From positions 310,001 to 374,000 of the forward strand of contig JAUIEJ010000001.1 in assembly GCA_030428885.1 (NCBI GenBank): DNA of 64,000 bases, in the 5' to 3' direction. Position numbers and translations under genes: made by a program. The notes below the pieces were generated by a model. The model saw only the letters and a list, made by a program, of their open reading frames with translations, was not told where the DNA came from and searched no databases. This stretch comes from Gemmatimonadota bacterium. GTDB lineage: Bacteria > Gemmatimonadota > Gemmatimonadetes > Longimicrobiales > Gaopeijiaceae. Shown piece by piece: positions 1 to 8,763 of the stretch (the first letter of the stretch is position 1; every line of letters starts with the position of its first letter).

Positions 1-19
1 CCGGGAGGCCCGACAGGAG

Positions 20-556
20 GTGGCCGACTGGCCCGGACTGGCCCCGGAGCTGAACCGGCTGCAGCGGCGGCACCGGCGGGTTCGGGCGCCCCATCGGCGG
101 GGACCCGGGGTGGGTCCGTGCTGCGCCACGCCGGCTCAACGGGTCTACCTCCGACGTCTCTACCGGTACCTGAACGCCACCCGCTTCGGAGGGCGCCTAC
201 CCCGCACGATTCCCGTGCGCCTGTCCAATCGGTTCTCGACCCGGTTGGGCCAGATGGTGCCGGGGGTGGTGGACGGTCGCCCGGCCGTGCTGGAGATCGC
301 CCTCAACGTCGATCTTCTCTTGAAAGGCAACGGGCGGCAGCGCCTGGATACGCTTCTCCACGAGATGGCCCACGCGGCGGACTATCTGTTCGACGGCGCG
401 GTGGGACACGGGGAGAGCTGGCGCCGCTGGGCCCGCAGGGTGGGGTGCGACGTGCGAGCGACCTGCGACGCGCCCATCCGGCGGCGGCGACGGGGCGCCC
501 GGACCGTGTTCCGGGTGCCGCCACTGCCCCGGGGGTGGCGAGCCCGGGCGGCGTGA
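20..556 (+). CDS. SprT-like zinc metalloprotease domain protein (5' end may lie outside the window)
   Basis: This is probably a small cytosolic zinc peptidase of the SprT-like fold. The sequence shows HEMAH at about residues 114-118, with a further conserved H at 130 in VGHGESWRRWARRVG. That matches the HExxH...GHG.W pattern of SprT/YgjP-type proteins, where the three histidines bind zinc and the Glu is catalytic. The first 35 residues are Arg-rich and low in complexity. The frame stays open to the window edge, and the AGGAGG next to the GTG at 20 has no spacer, so the true start may lie upstream of base 1. No zinc-ribbon cysteines follow the HExxH, unlike eukaryotic Spartan or E. coli SprT. 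The substrate is unknown. It is convergent with the transketolase gene, whose stop lies 20 nt away. Confidence 0.7.
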   Translation: MADWPGLAPELNRLQRRHRRVRAPHRRGPGVGPCCATPAQRVYLRRLYRYLNATRFGGRLPRTIPVRLSNRFSTRLGQMVPGVVDGRPAVLEIALNVDLLLKGNGRQRLDTLLHEMAHAADYLFDGAVGHGESWRRWARRVGCDVRATCDAPIRRRRRGARTVFRVPPLPRGWRARAA

Positions 557-575
557 GCCGGACCCGGGCGAGGGC

Positions 576-2579
576 TCAGGCTCGGCCCCGGAGCCGAAGC
601 ACGGCGCCCACGGCGGCTTCGGCGGTGATGCCGAAGCGACGATAGAGCTCGTCGTAGGGCGCCGACGCGCCGAAGTGGTCGATCCCCACCGAGACGCCCT
701 CCGCGCCCACCCAGCGGGCCCATCCCCCGGTGGCGCCGGCTTCCAGCGAAACCCGCACCGACACCGACGGCGGGAGTACCTGGTTGCGGTAGGCGCCGTC
801 CTGCCGCTGGAAGAGGAACCACGACGGGAGGCTCACGACCCGGGTGGGCACGCCCTGCTTCTGCAGCCGTCCCCGGGCCTCCAGGGCCAGCGCCACCTCG
901 GATCCGCTGGCCAGCAGGATCGCTTCGGGCTCGCCGCCGTCGGCTTCGGCCAGGACGTAGCCTCCCCGCTCCAGCCCCCGGGCCGAGGCGAGGGTGGATC
1001 GATCGAGGGCCGGCACCTTCTGCCGCGTGAGCGCCAGGAACGCCGGACCGTCGGTGCGCTTCACCGCCATGCGCCACGCCACGGCCACCTCTTCGGGGTC
1101 GGCGGGCCGGAGGTCCATGAGGTTGGGAATCAGGCGGAGCGCCATGAGCTGCTCCACCGGCTGGTGGGTGGGACCGTCTTCGCCCAGGCCGATGGAGTCG
1201 TGGGTGAAGACGTAGGTCACCGGCTGTTCCATGAGGGCCGCTAGCCGAATGGCGGGCCGCATGTAGTCGGAGAAGATCAGGAAGGTGCCGCCGAAGGGGC
1301 GAACGCCCCCGTGGAGGGCCATCCCGTTGAGGATCCCCCCCATGGCGTGTTCCCGGATCCCGAAGTGGACGACCCGGCCGTCGGGGCGCCCCGCCAGGAG
1401 GCTCCCGCCGTCGGCGATGTCGGTCTTGTTCGACCCGCCCAGGTCGGCCGATCCGCCCACGAGCTCGGGAATGCGTCGGGCCAGCCCGTTCAGCACCTTG
1501 CCCGAGCTGCTCCGGGTGGCGTCGTCCTTCCCCGCCAGGTCCGGGATCTCGGCGTCCCAGTCGTCGGGGAGGGCCCGGCGCACCACCGACCGCTCGAACT
1601 CGGCGGCCAGTTCGGGATGAGCCTCCCGGTACGCGGCGAAGCGGGTGGTCCATTCCGCCCGGAGGGCGCCGCCCCGCTCCCCGGCCACCTGCCAGCCGGC
1701 CCGGGCCTCGTCGGGCACGTGGAAGGGCTCCAGCGACGGGTAGCCCAGGTTCCGCTTCGTGGCCTCCACCTCGTCGGCGCCCAGGGGCGATCCGTGGGCG
1801 CCCGACGTGTCGGCCTTGTTGGGGCTGCCCCAGGCGATGACGGTCTTGAGGACGATGAGGGTGGGGCGTCCGGTCTCGGCCTTCGCCGCGTCCATGGCCC
1901 CATCGAACGCCGCCAGGTCGTTTCCGTCGTCCACCTCGAGCACGTGCCAGCCGTACGCGGCGAAGCGTGCGCCCTGGTCGGTGCTCGAGGCCAGATCGGT
2001 GCGGCCCTCGATGGTGATGGAGTTGTCGTCGAAGACCCAGATGAGCTTGCCCAGGCCCTGGTGTCCGGCCAGGGCGGCGGCCTCGTGGCTGATGCCCTCC
2101 ATGAGGTCGCCGTCGGAGCAGAATGCGATGGTGTGGTGGTCGACCACGGTGTGTCCCGGGCGATTGAACCGGGCGGCCAGCCAGCGCTCGGCCAGGGCCA
2201 TGCCGACGCTGTTGGACACGCCGGCGCCCAGGGGTCCCGTAGTGGTCTCCACGCCGGGGGTGTGGCCCACCTCCGGGTGTCCGGGCGTGGCCGATCCCCA
2301 CTGGCGGAAGTTGCGGATGTCGTCGAGGGACACCTCGTACCCCGAGAGGTGAAGCAGGGAGTACAGGAGCATGGAGGCGTGGCCCACGGAGAGCACGAAC
2401 CGGTCCCGGTCCGGCCACGAGGGGTCGGCGGGGTCGTGCTTCAGGTGACGGGTGAACAGGCTGTAGCCCGCCGGCGCCAGGGCCATGGGCGTGCCGGGGT
2501 GGCCGGAGTTCGCCGCCTGCACGGCGTCCATGGAGAGAACGCGAACGGCGTCGACGCAGAGCCGGTCCAGGTCGGTCAT
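576..2579 (-). CDS. tkt: Transketolase
   Basis: This is a thiamine-diphosphate enzyme that moves two-carbon ketol units between sugar phosphates in the non-oxidative pentose phosphate pathway, in the cytosol. The 667-residue length matches the family. The N-terminal TPP domain has SGHPGTPM near residue 25, the TPP/metal motif [13 protein letters not shown] at 155-167 with the paired Asn at about 186 in DDNSITIEG, and a later pyrimidine-binding segment [20 protein letters not shown]. The first motif residue is Ser rather than Gly (SDGD instead of GDG). The ATG is used; it lies 40 nt downstream of the leuS stop on the same strand, so the two genes are probably co-transcribed. Confidence 0.96.
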   Translation of the reverse strand: MTDLDRLCVDAVRVLSMDAVQAANSGHPGTPMALAPAGYSLFTRHLKHDPADPSWPDRDRFVLSVGHASMLLYSLLHLSGYEVSLDDIRNFRQWGSATPGHPEVGHTPGVETTTGPLGAGVSNSVGMALAERWLAARFNRPGHTVVDHHTIAFCSDGDLMEGISHEAAALAGHQGLGKLIWVFDDNSITIEGRTDLASSTDQGARFAAYGWHVLEVDDGNDLAAFDGAMDAAKAETGRPTLIVLKTVIAWGSPNKADTSGAHGSPLGADEVEATKRNLGYPSLEPFHVPDEARAGWQVAGERGGALRAEWTTRFAAYREAHPELAAEFERSVVRRALPDDWDAEIPDLAGKDDATRSSSGKVLNGLARRIPELVGGSADLGGSNKTDIADGGSLLAGRPDGRVVHFGIREHAMGGILNGMALHGGVRPFGGTFLIFSDYMRPAIRLAALMEQPVTYVFTHDSIGLGEDGPTHQPVEQLMALRLIPNLMDLRPADPEEVAVAWRMAVKRTDGPAFLALTRQKVPALDRSTLASARGLERGGYVLAEADGGEPEAILLASGSEVALALEARGRLQKQGVPTRVVSLPSWFLFQRQDGAYRNQVLPPSVSVRVSLEAGATGGWARWVGAEGVSVGIDHFGASAPYDELYRRFGITAEAAVGAVLRLRGRA

Positions 2580-2619
2580 GTGGGCTTCCGTGGGGGGCGG
2601 GCCGGGACGGCGGAGGCCG

Positions 2620-5109
2620 TCAGCCGACCACGAAGTTCACGAGTCGGTTGGGAACGTGGATCACACGGCGCACCGTGGCGCCGTCCAGATGGCGGGCGAC
2701 GTTGTCTTCGGCCCGGGCGGCGGCCTCGGCGGTGTCGGCGTCGGCGTCGACCTCCAGCAGCACCGTGCCCCGGAGCTTGCCGTTGACCTGCACCGCCACC
2801 TCCACCCGGGTCTCCCGGGCCTTGTCGGCGTCGTAGGCCGGCCAGGGGGCCGCGTCGAAGAGGCTGCCCTCGTGGCCCAGTCGCTCCCAGAGCTCCTCGG
2901 CGATGTGGGGGCAGAACGGGGCCACCAGCACCACCAGGGGTTCCACCTCGCTCCGGGCCGCCGTGCGTCCGCCGGACCGCACCACGTTCAGGTACTCCAT
3001 GAGGGCCGCGATGGAGGTGTTGTACCCCAGCTCGGGCAACTGCTCGGAGACCTGACCGATGGTCTGGTGGAGTTTGCGCTCCACGTCGGGATCGGCGGGG
3101 CGGTCCTCGGCTCCCAGCACGGTGTCCCACAGGCGATGCAGGAATCCGTACGGGCCCTGGATGCCCTCGTCCCGGTAGTCGCCCCCCTCTTCGAAGGGTC
3201 CCAGGAACATGAGGTACAGCCGGAAGGTGTCGGCCCCGTACTCGTCGATGATGGGGTCGGGCACGATGACGTTGCCCTTGCTCTTCGACATCTTCGCGCC
3301 CTCCCGGATGATGAGCCCGTGGGCCCGGAAGCGCGTGAAGGGCTCCTCGAAATCCAGGTGTCCCAGGTCGTGGAGCACCATGGTCAGGAAGCGGCTGTAC
3401 ATCAGGTGCAGCACCGCGTGCTCGTTGCCGCCGATGTAGCAGTCCACGGGCAGCCACTTCTTCGTGATCTCGGCGTCGAAGGGCCGATCGTCGAAGTCGG
3501 TGGAGGGATAGCGCAGGAAGTACCAGCCCGAGTCCAGGAAGGTGTCCGACACGTCGGTTTCCCGGCGCGCGTCGCCGCCGCACGACGGGCACGTCGTCTC
3601 GTACCACTCCGACACCCGGGCCAGGGGCGAGATGCCCGAATCGTCGGGTTTGAAGTCCTCCACCCGGGGCAGCACCACGGGCAACTGGTCTTCCGGTACG
3701 GGCACCGCCCCGCAGGCGTCGCAGTGGATGATGGGGATCGGGGGTCCCCAGTACCGCTGCCGGCTGATGCACCAGTCGTGGAGGCGGTAGTTCACCCGCA
3801 GCTCGCCCATGTCCCGCTCGGCGAGCCAGGCGGTGACGGCCCGGATCGCCTCGGCCTTGGCCAGACCGTCGAACGACCCGGAGTTCACCAGGACTCCGTC
3901 GCCGGCGTAGGCCTCGGTCAGGGGGGTGTGGGCGTCGTCGTCGGGCCCCGCCACCACCCGGGGAATGGGCAGCCCGAACTCGGTGGCGAACTCGAAGTCC
4001 CGCTCGTCGTGGCCCGGGACCGCCATGATGGCGCCGGTTCCGTACTCCATGAGCACGTAGTCGGCGATCCACACCGGAATCGCCTCGCCGGTGGCGGGAT
4101 TGCGGCAGTACCCCCCGGTGAAGACCCCGGTCTTCGTCTTGTCGGCCTTCTGCCGCGACACCAGGTCGGTGCGCTGGGCTTCGGCCCGGTAGGCCTCCAC
4201 CGTGGCCCGGTGCTCGTCGCTCACCAACCGATCCACCAGGGGGTGCTCCGGGGCCAGCACCATGAAGGTGGCGCCGAAGACCGTGTCGGGCCGCGTGGTG
4301 AACACGCGGATCGCCGTGTCTTCGGGATCCCGCACCGTCGCGGGGTCCACCGCCCCCACGCCGACGCCCGACTCCAGGAGGGGGAACACCAGCTCGGCGC
4401 CCTCGCTCCGGCCGATCCAGTTGCGCTGGGCCTTGGTGGTGGTCTCGGACCAGTCGATGGTGTCCAGGTTGTCCAGCAGGCGCTGGGCGTACTTCGTGAT
4501 CTTGAAGAACCACTGGGCGATGCGCCGCTGCTCCACCGGCGTGTCACACCGCTCGCAGCGCCCTCCCACGACCTGCTCGTTGGCCAGCACGGTCTTGCAC
4601 GACGGACACCAGTTGACCGGGGCTTCCTTCCGCTCGGCCAGGCCGGCCTCGAACAGCTTCAGGAAGACCCACTGGGTCCACTTGTAGTAGGCCGGATCGG
4701 TGGTGTCGACGGTGTGATCCCAGTCGAACATGCCCCCGGTGCGCCGGAGCTGCCGGGTGAAGTTGGCCACGTTCTTCGGGATCAGGTCCATGGGGTGGAC
4801 CCCGACCTTCAGGGCGAAGTTCTCGCTGTGGATCCCGAAGGCGTCGAACCCGATGGGCTCGAAGACCTGGAGGCCCGTGAGGCGCCGGTAGCGGCCGTGG
4901 ACGTCGGCCCCGGTGAAGGCGTAGATGTTGCCCACGTGGAGCCCCTCGGCCGAGGGGTAGGGAAACATCATGAGGTTGTAGTAGGGCGAGGAGACCTCGC
5001 TCAGCTCGGCGGCCGAGCGCGTGTTGGTGCCTCGTGCGTCCCACGCCTCCTGCCACTTCCGCTCCACCTCGCGGGGAACGTAACCGGATCCGTCCTGATC
5101 GTGCGCCAT
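2620..5109 (-). CDS. leuS: Leucyl-tRNA synthetase
   Basis: This is a class Ia aminoacyl-tRNA synthetase that charges tRNA-Leu with leucine. The HIGH signature appears as HVGN at residues 58-61, inside MFPYPSAEGLHVGN. KMSKSKGN lies near residue 600. A zinc-binding-like CPSCKTVLANEQVVGGRCERC lies near 165-185. An editing (CP1) insertion contains the T-rich stretch RVFTTRPDTVFGATFMVLAPEHPLV. The C-terminal anticodon domain ends in VQVNGKLRGTVLLEVDADAD, typical of LeuS. The 829-residue length is normal. The start is the ATG at 5109. The gene is followed 40 nt later by tkt on the same strand. Confidence 0.97.
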   Translation of the reverse strand: MAHDQDGSGYVPREVERKWQEAWDARGTNTRSAAELSEVSSPYYNLMMFPYPSAEGLHVGNIYAFTGADVHGRYRRLTGLQVFEPIGFDAFGIHSENFALKVGVHPMDLIPKNVANFTRQLRRTGGMFDWDHTVDTTDPAYYKWTQWVFLKLFEAGLAERKEAPVNWCPSCKTVLANEQVVGGRCERCDTPVEQRRIAQWFFKITKYAQRLLDNLDTIDWSETTTKAQRNWIGRSEGAELVFPLLESGVGVGAVDPATVRDPEDTAIRVFTTRPDTVFGATFMVLAPEHPLVDRLVSDEHRATVEAYRAEAQRTDLVSRQKADKTKTGVFTGGYCRNPATGEAIPVWIADYVLMEYGTGAIMAVPGHDERDFEFATEFGLPIPRVVAGPDDDAHTPLTEAYAGDGVLVNSGSFDGLAKAEAIRAVTAWLAERDMGELRVNYRLHDWCISRQRYWGPPIPIIHCDACGAVPVPEDQLPVVLPRVEDFKPDDSGISPLARVSEWYETTCPSCGGDARRETDVSDTFLDSGWYFLRYPSTDFDDRPFDAEITKKWLPVDCYIGGNEHAVLHLMYSRFLTMVLHDLGHLDFEEPFTRFRAHGLIIREGAKMSKSKGNVIVPDPIIDEYGADTFRLYLMFLGPFEEGGDYRDEGIQGPYGFLHRLWDTVLGAEDRPADPDVERKLHQTIGQVSEQLPELGYNTSIAALMEYLNVVRSGGRTAARSEVEPLVVLVAPFCPHIAEELWERLGHEGSLFDAAPWPAYDADKARETRVEVAVQVNGKLRGTVLLEVDADADTAEAAARAEDNVARHLDGATVRRVIHVPNRLVNFVVG

Positions 5110-5254
5110 GGGGTCCAGGGGGTAACGACGACGGTCCCGGACCGGGTCGAACCCCGGAGGGTCCGGCCCTTCGCGGGACCGTCGAGGGAATGCTCGAACG
5201 CGACGTCGTGAGGCCTGAACCTATCGCGGCGGGGGGCCGCGTACAACGGACGCG

Positions 5255-6391
5255 TCAGGCGCCGGGGGTGCCTCCGGCGGAGGGCGGCTCGGGGGCCGGG
5301 GGAAGGGGCGAACCGGAGGGGAGGAGGGCGAAGGGGTCGTCGACCTCGCCCACCCCTTCGGCCAGGGCCGCCACGGCCCGGGCCACCGACCCGTGCTGGT
5401 CGAGAAACGCGGCGAAGTCGGCGATGCGGTGGTAGTAGCGCATCTGGCCCAGGAGGACCGCGTTGTTCAGGGGCCGTTGCATGAAGGAGCCGAAGCGCAG
5501 GCTCTCGAACGACGGGGCCACATCGGCCTCGAACACCTCCCGGTGGGCGGCGTACACCGCCTCCCGGCGCTCCAGCTTCTGGTCCCGGGTGGTGGCGGTG
5601 TCGGCGTAGACGCCCTGGAGCTCGGCGATGAGGCCGTCCAGGAAGCCGCTGTAGCGCTGGGCGTCGCGCCACCGGGCCCGGGCCCTCTCGCACTTCACCG
5701 TGTCCGGGCCGCCGCCCTCCCGGGTGCAGAAGAACTCCACGGCGCCGGCCCGGCCCACGAAAGTGGCGAAGCTCTCGTTGAACCGGACCCGCCCCGATAC
5801 GAACAGGTGGGCGTGGCTCATCTCGTGGATCAGCGTCTCGATCAGCTCCACGTCGTCGGAGCGCAGCAGGCTGCTGAGGATCGGGTCGGCGAACCACCCC
5901 AGGGTGCTGAAGGCCGCCGTGGGCCGGAGCAGGGTGTCGAAGCCCTCGGCGTCGAGCTCGGCCTGTTGCTCCAGGGCGTCGTCTTCGGAGAAGAACCCCC
6001 GGTAGGGCACGTGGCCCACGATGGGAAACCACCAGGTGCGGGGCACGAGGCGGTCGGGGTAGGCCGCCGAGAGGACCAGGGCCAGGGTGTCGCTGTCGAG
6101 CTGGGTGAAGCTCGTGTAGCTGTCGCCCACGTCCAGGCTCAGCTCCTCCTGGGCGAAGGTCCGGGCCTCCATGGCCAGGGTGAGCATGCCCCGGGTGCGC
6201 TCGTCGGTGGCCGGGTCGAGGATCACCTCGGGGAGGGGCCGCCGTCCCGCCAGGATCTTCGCTTCGGCGATGCCCGCCTTGATGACGTAGATGGGCGAGC
6301 AGGCCGTGAACGACATCCCGGCCCCCAGGGCCAGGACGAGGGCGGCGAACGGGGCCAGGAGACGGCGCAGGCGGCGGAGTCGGCGGGTCAT
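5255..6391 (-). CDS. Putative aminopeptidase lipoprotein (PF10023-like)
   Basis: This is a probable envelope-anchored zinc peptidase. The N-terminus is Arg-rich, then hydrophobic, and ends in the lipobox SFTAC with Cys31 as the lipidation site. HEMSH lies at 189-193 and a downstream Glu at about 206 in FNESFATFVG; HExxH plus NE.FA is the pattern of the putative aminopeptidase family PF10023. The rest is helical, with SFMQRPLNNAVLLGQMRYYHRIADFAAFL near the C-terminus, also characteristic of that family. The 378-residue length fits. Activity is inferred from the family and no substrate is known. A 12-bp inverted repeat lies just upstream, between this gene and the SPFH gene. Confidence 0.8.
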   Translation of the reverse strand: MTRRLRRLRRLLAPFAALVLALGAGMSFTACSPIYVIKAGIAEAKILAGRRPLPEVILDPATDERTRGMLTLAMEARTFAQEELSLDVGDSYTSFTQLDSDTLALVLSAAYPDRLVPRTWWFPIVGHVPYRGFFSEDDALEQQAELDAEGFDTLLRPTAAFSTLGWFADPILSSLLRSDDVELIETLIHEMSHAHLFVSGRVRFNESFATFVGRAGAVEFFCTREGGGPDTVKCERARARWRDAQRYSGFLDGLIAELQGVYADTATTRDQKLERREAVYAAHREVFEADVAPSFESLRFGSFMQRPLNNAVLLGQMRYYHRIADFAAFLDQHGSVARAVAALAEGVGEVDDPFALLPSGSPLPPAPEPPSAGGTPGA

Positions 6392-6393
6392 GG

Positions 6394-6450
6394 CCCCATG
6401 ATACCACGCCCCGGGGCCGAGGGTTCGGCGCCCGGGGCGTGGCGATGGGG
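6394..6450 (-). terminator. Long GC-rich hairpin between SPFH and aminopeptidase genes
   Basis: CCACGCCCCGGG at 6404-6415 is a perfect 12-bp inverted repeat with 6431-6442, and CCCCAT at 6394-6399 pairs with ATGGGG at 6445-6450 outside it. The hairpin sits between the SPFH stop (6462) and the aminopeptidase ATG (6391), both read leftwards. There is no U-tract, so it is either a factor-assisted terminator or a structured 5' leader that hides the aminopeptidase ribosome-binding region. Confidence 0.5.
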
Positions 6451-6461
6451 TGAGGGGCGGA

Positions 6462-7352
6462 TCAGTTCCCGATGTTGCGCATCAGGGGCACGCCGCCCTC
6501 GGTGGGCACGTAGATCACCGAACCCGCCGGGAGCTGCCCGAGCTGCTCGATGTAGAAGAAGGTCAGGTACTCGGGGGTGAGGCCCTCGGAGATGATCTGC
6601 TGGGCCTCGGCGATGCCCTTGGCCTCTTCGATCTGCTGTCGGGCCCGCTCCTGGATGATCTCGGTCTGGAACCGCTCGGCGGCCACGTTCTGCTCACGCT
6701 GGAGCTTTTCCTCGATGGCCTCCCGCACCCGGGGCGGCGCCTGGACGTCGCGCACGAACACCTCCAGCACCTCGATGCGGTCGCCGGCCTTGTCCTGGAT
6801 GGCCGCCTGCATGGCCCCGGCCACCTCCCGGCGGTTGGGCGAGAAGATCTCGTTGATGGACTTGGTGGCCACGGCGTCCCGCACGCCGTTTCTCACGGCG
6901 TTCAGGACGATGCGGTTCTTGATCTGGTCCTCGGTGCCGATGCGCTGGTAGAGGTCCGGGGCGTTGGCGCCGTCGATCCGATAGAGGAGCGAGACCTCCA
7001 GGGCCACGTTGAGCTGCTCCGAGGTCTGGGCCTCGATGCGCTCCACGCTTCCGTCGGAGGGGAAGGACTGCTCCCGGATGCTCATCTTCTCGATGGAGGC
7101 CAGGGGGTTCACCACGTGCATGCCCTGCTCCAGCGGCTCGGCGTCCACCCGGCCCAGGAAGTGCTTCACCCCCACCTCACCCACGCTCACGAAGGCCAGC
7201 GTGTTGAGGGCGAAGAGGAGCACGCCGGCGAACATGAAGCCGTAGCCGGCCAGCTTGGAGGCGCCGGTGCCGGCCTTGCCGAGCTGGGGGCCGGCGGTTC
7301 GGAGCACCGCTCCGACCAGGATGGCAAAGATGGAGACGATGAGGAGTCCCAT
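6462..7352 (-). CDS. SPFH/prohibitin-family membrane protein
   Basis: This is a membrane-anchored SPFH (stomatin/prohibitin/flotillin) domain protein, a family that forms large rings on the membrane and influences protease activity and lipid domains. From the chosen start it reads MGLLIVSIFAILVG, a hydrophobic anchor, with a second hydrophobic stretch GFMFAGVLLFALNTLAFV. The SPFH domain follows (VGEVGVKHFLGRVD...PLEQGMHVVNPLASIEKMSIREQSFP), then a charged helix (AIEEKLQREQNVAAERFQTEIIQERARQQIEEAKGIAEAQQI) typical of prohibitins. The longer in-frame start at 7457 would overlap the divergent kdtA gene and adds an unconvincing polar leader, so the ATG at 7352 is preferred (296 aa). About 100 bp separate it from divergent kdtA. 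The cellular partner is unknown. Confidence 0.88.
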   Translation of the reverse strand: MGLLIVSIFAILVGAVLRTAGPQLGKAGTGASKLAGYGFMFAGVLLFALNTLAFVSVGEVGVKHFLGRVDAEPLEQGMHVVNPLASIEKMSIREQSFPSDGSVERIEAQTSEQLNVALEVSLLYRIDGANAPDLYQRIGTEDQIKNRIVLNAVRNGVRDAVATKSINEIFSPNRREVAGAMQAAIQDKAGDRIEVLEVFVRDVQAPPRVREAIEEKLQREQNVAAERFQTEIIQERARQQIEEAKGIAEAQQIISEGLTPEYLTFFYIEQLGQLPAGSVIYVPTEGGVPLMRNIGN

Positions 7353-7455
7353 GGCGAAGCGTCCGGATGGGGTGGCGGAGATCCGTACTCGTTCAGGAGT
7401 ACGGCCGTGCGACGGGGCGTCTTCAATATCGCGACAAACCTCCCTACCGTTGGCC

Positions 7456-8763
7456 ATGCCCGTCTTCGAATCCCTCTATGCCGCGAGCATGGCCGCCGTG
7501 CGTCGCCTGGCGCCGTCGCTGGCCGGCGGATCGTCGAAGCTCGGGCGTGGAGTGCGCGGGCGCCAGACGGCGCTGACGTCGCTGGAGGCGTGGGCCGAGG
7601 ATCATCGCGATCCCCAGAGGTCGCTGGTGTGGATGCACGCCCCCTCGGTGGGAGAGGGACTCCAGGCCCGGGCCGTGATGGAGGCGGTGCAGGCCCGCCA
7701 TCCCGGGCGCTTCCAGTGGGTGTTCACCCATTTCTCGCCCTCGGCGGAACCGCTGGCCCGGCGCATGCCGGTGGATTGGGCCGGCTACCTGCCCTGGGAC
7801 GTGGAGGGCGACGCCACCCGGGCCCTGGCGGCGGCCCGGCCCCAGGTCGTGGCCTTCACCAAGACCGAGGTGTGGCCGGTGCTGAGCCGCACCGCGGCGT
7901 CGTGGGGCGTGCCCACGGCGCTGGTGGCCGCCACCCTCCCCGAATCGTCGTCCCGGGCCGGGTTTCCCACCCGCCCCGTCCTCCGTCCGTCCATGGAGCG
8001 CCTCGATCTGGTGGCGGCCATCGCCCCGGACGACGGCCGGCGCTTCCGGGCCCTGGGCGTACGGGACGACGCCGTCACCGTCACCGGCGATCCGGGCATC
8101 GACTCGGCCCTGACCCGGGCGGCGGCCGTGGACCGCGACGCCCCATGGCTGCGCCCGTTCCTGGCCGCGCCCCGCCCCACCCTGGTGGCCGGATCCACCT
8201 GGCCCGCCGACGAGGCCGTGCTCGTCCCGGCTCTGAGCCGCCTCCGGGCGCGGACCCCGGCGCTTCGGGTCATCGTGGCGCCCCACGAGCCCGACGACGC
8301 CCATCTCCCGCCCCTCGTTGCCGCTCTGGAGCGGGAGGGGTGGGCGCCCGTGCCCCTCTCCCAGGTGGAGTCGGGGGAGGTGGTGGATCCCGACGCGGTG
8401 GTGGTGGACCGGGTGGGGGTGCTCGCCGCCCTCTATTCGGCGGGAAGCTGGGCCTACGTGGGGGGTGGATTCCACGACGCGGGACTGCACTCGGTGCTGG
8501 AGCCGGCGGCGGTGGCCGTCCCCGTGGTCTTCGGTCCGGCCCACGCCAACGCCCGGGCCGCCGGCGCCCTCCTGGAGGCCGGAGGCGCGGTGGAGGTCGC
8601 CGACGTGGACGGCCTGGTCGCCGCCCTGGCCGCGTGGATCGACGATCCGTCGGCGGCGGAGGCCGCCGGCCGGGCGGCCCGGGGCTGGATCGACGGGCAC
8701 CGGGGCGCCGCCGATCGCACGGCCGCGGCCCTCCTTCGACTTCTTTCTCCGGAGGCTCCGTGA
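7456..8763 (+). CDS. kdtA: 3-deoxy-D-manno-octulosonic acid (Kdo) transferase
   Basis: This is the inner-membrane glycosyltransferase that adds Kdo from CMP-Kdo to lipid A precursor in LPS core synthesis. The 435-residue protein shows the N-terminal acceptor domain with VWMHAPSVGEGLQARAVMEAV (the WxHxxSVGE motif of WaaA/KdtA), FTKTEVWPVL, GDPGIDSAL, VAGSTWPADEAVLVPAL, and late VGGGFHDAGLHSVLEPAAVAVPVVFGP, the conserved GG....G.HN.LEPAA region with D in place of N. The ATG at 7456 follows the family start. Upstream in-frame sequence belongs to the divergent SPFH gene. Its stop overlaps the GTG of the MscS gene by GTGA, so the two are translationally coupled. Its presence argues for an LPS-bearing diderm. 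Confidence 0.93.
   Translation: MPVFESLYAASMAAVRRLAPSLAGGSSKLGRGVRGRQTALTSLEAWAEDHRDPQRSLVWMHAPSVGEGLQARAVMEAVQARHPGRFQWVFTHFSPSAEPLARRMPVDWAGYLPWDVEGDATRALAAARPQVVAFTKTEVWPVLSRTAASWGVPTALVAATLPESSSRAGFPTRPVLRPSMERLDLVAAIAPDDGRRFRALGVRDDAVTVTGDPGIDSALTRAAAVDRDAPWLRPFLAAPRPTLVAGSTWPADEAVLVPALSRLRARTPALRVIVAPHEPDDAHLPPLVAALEREGWAPVPLSQVESGEVVDPDAVVVDRVGVLAALYSAGSWAYVGGGFHDAGLHSVLEPAAVAVPVVFGPAHANARAAGALLEAGGAVEVADVDGLVAALAAWIDDPSAAEAAGRAARGWIDGHRGAADRTAAALLRLLSPEAP

Noticed and set aside
2485-5211. Long plus-strand frame opposite leuS
   Set aside because: It is antisense to leuS throughout, with no recognisable motifs; the leuS frame has all the synthetase signatures.
7353-7457. Longer SPFH start at 7457
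   Set aside because: It would overlap kdtA's coding start on the other strand and adds a polar, unconserved leader.
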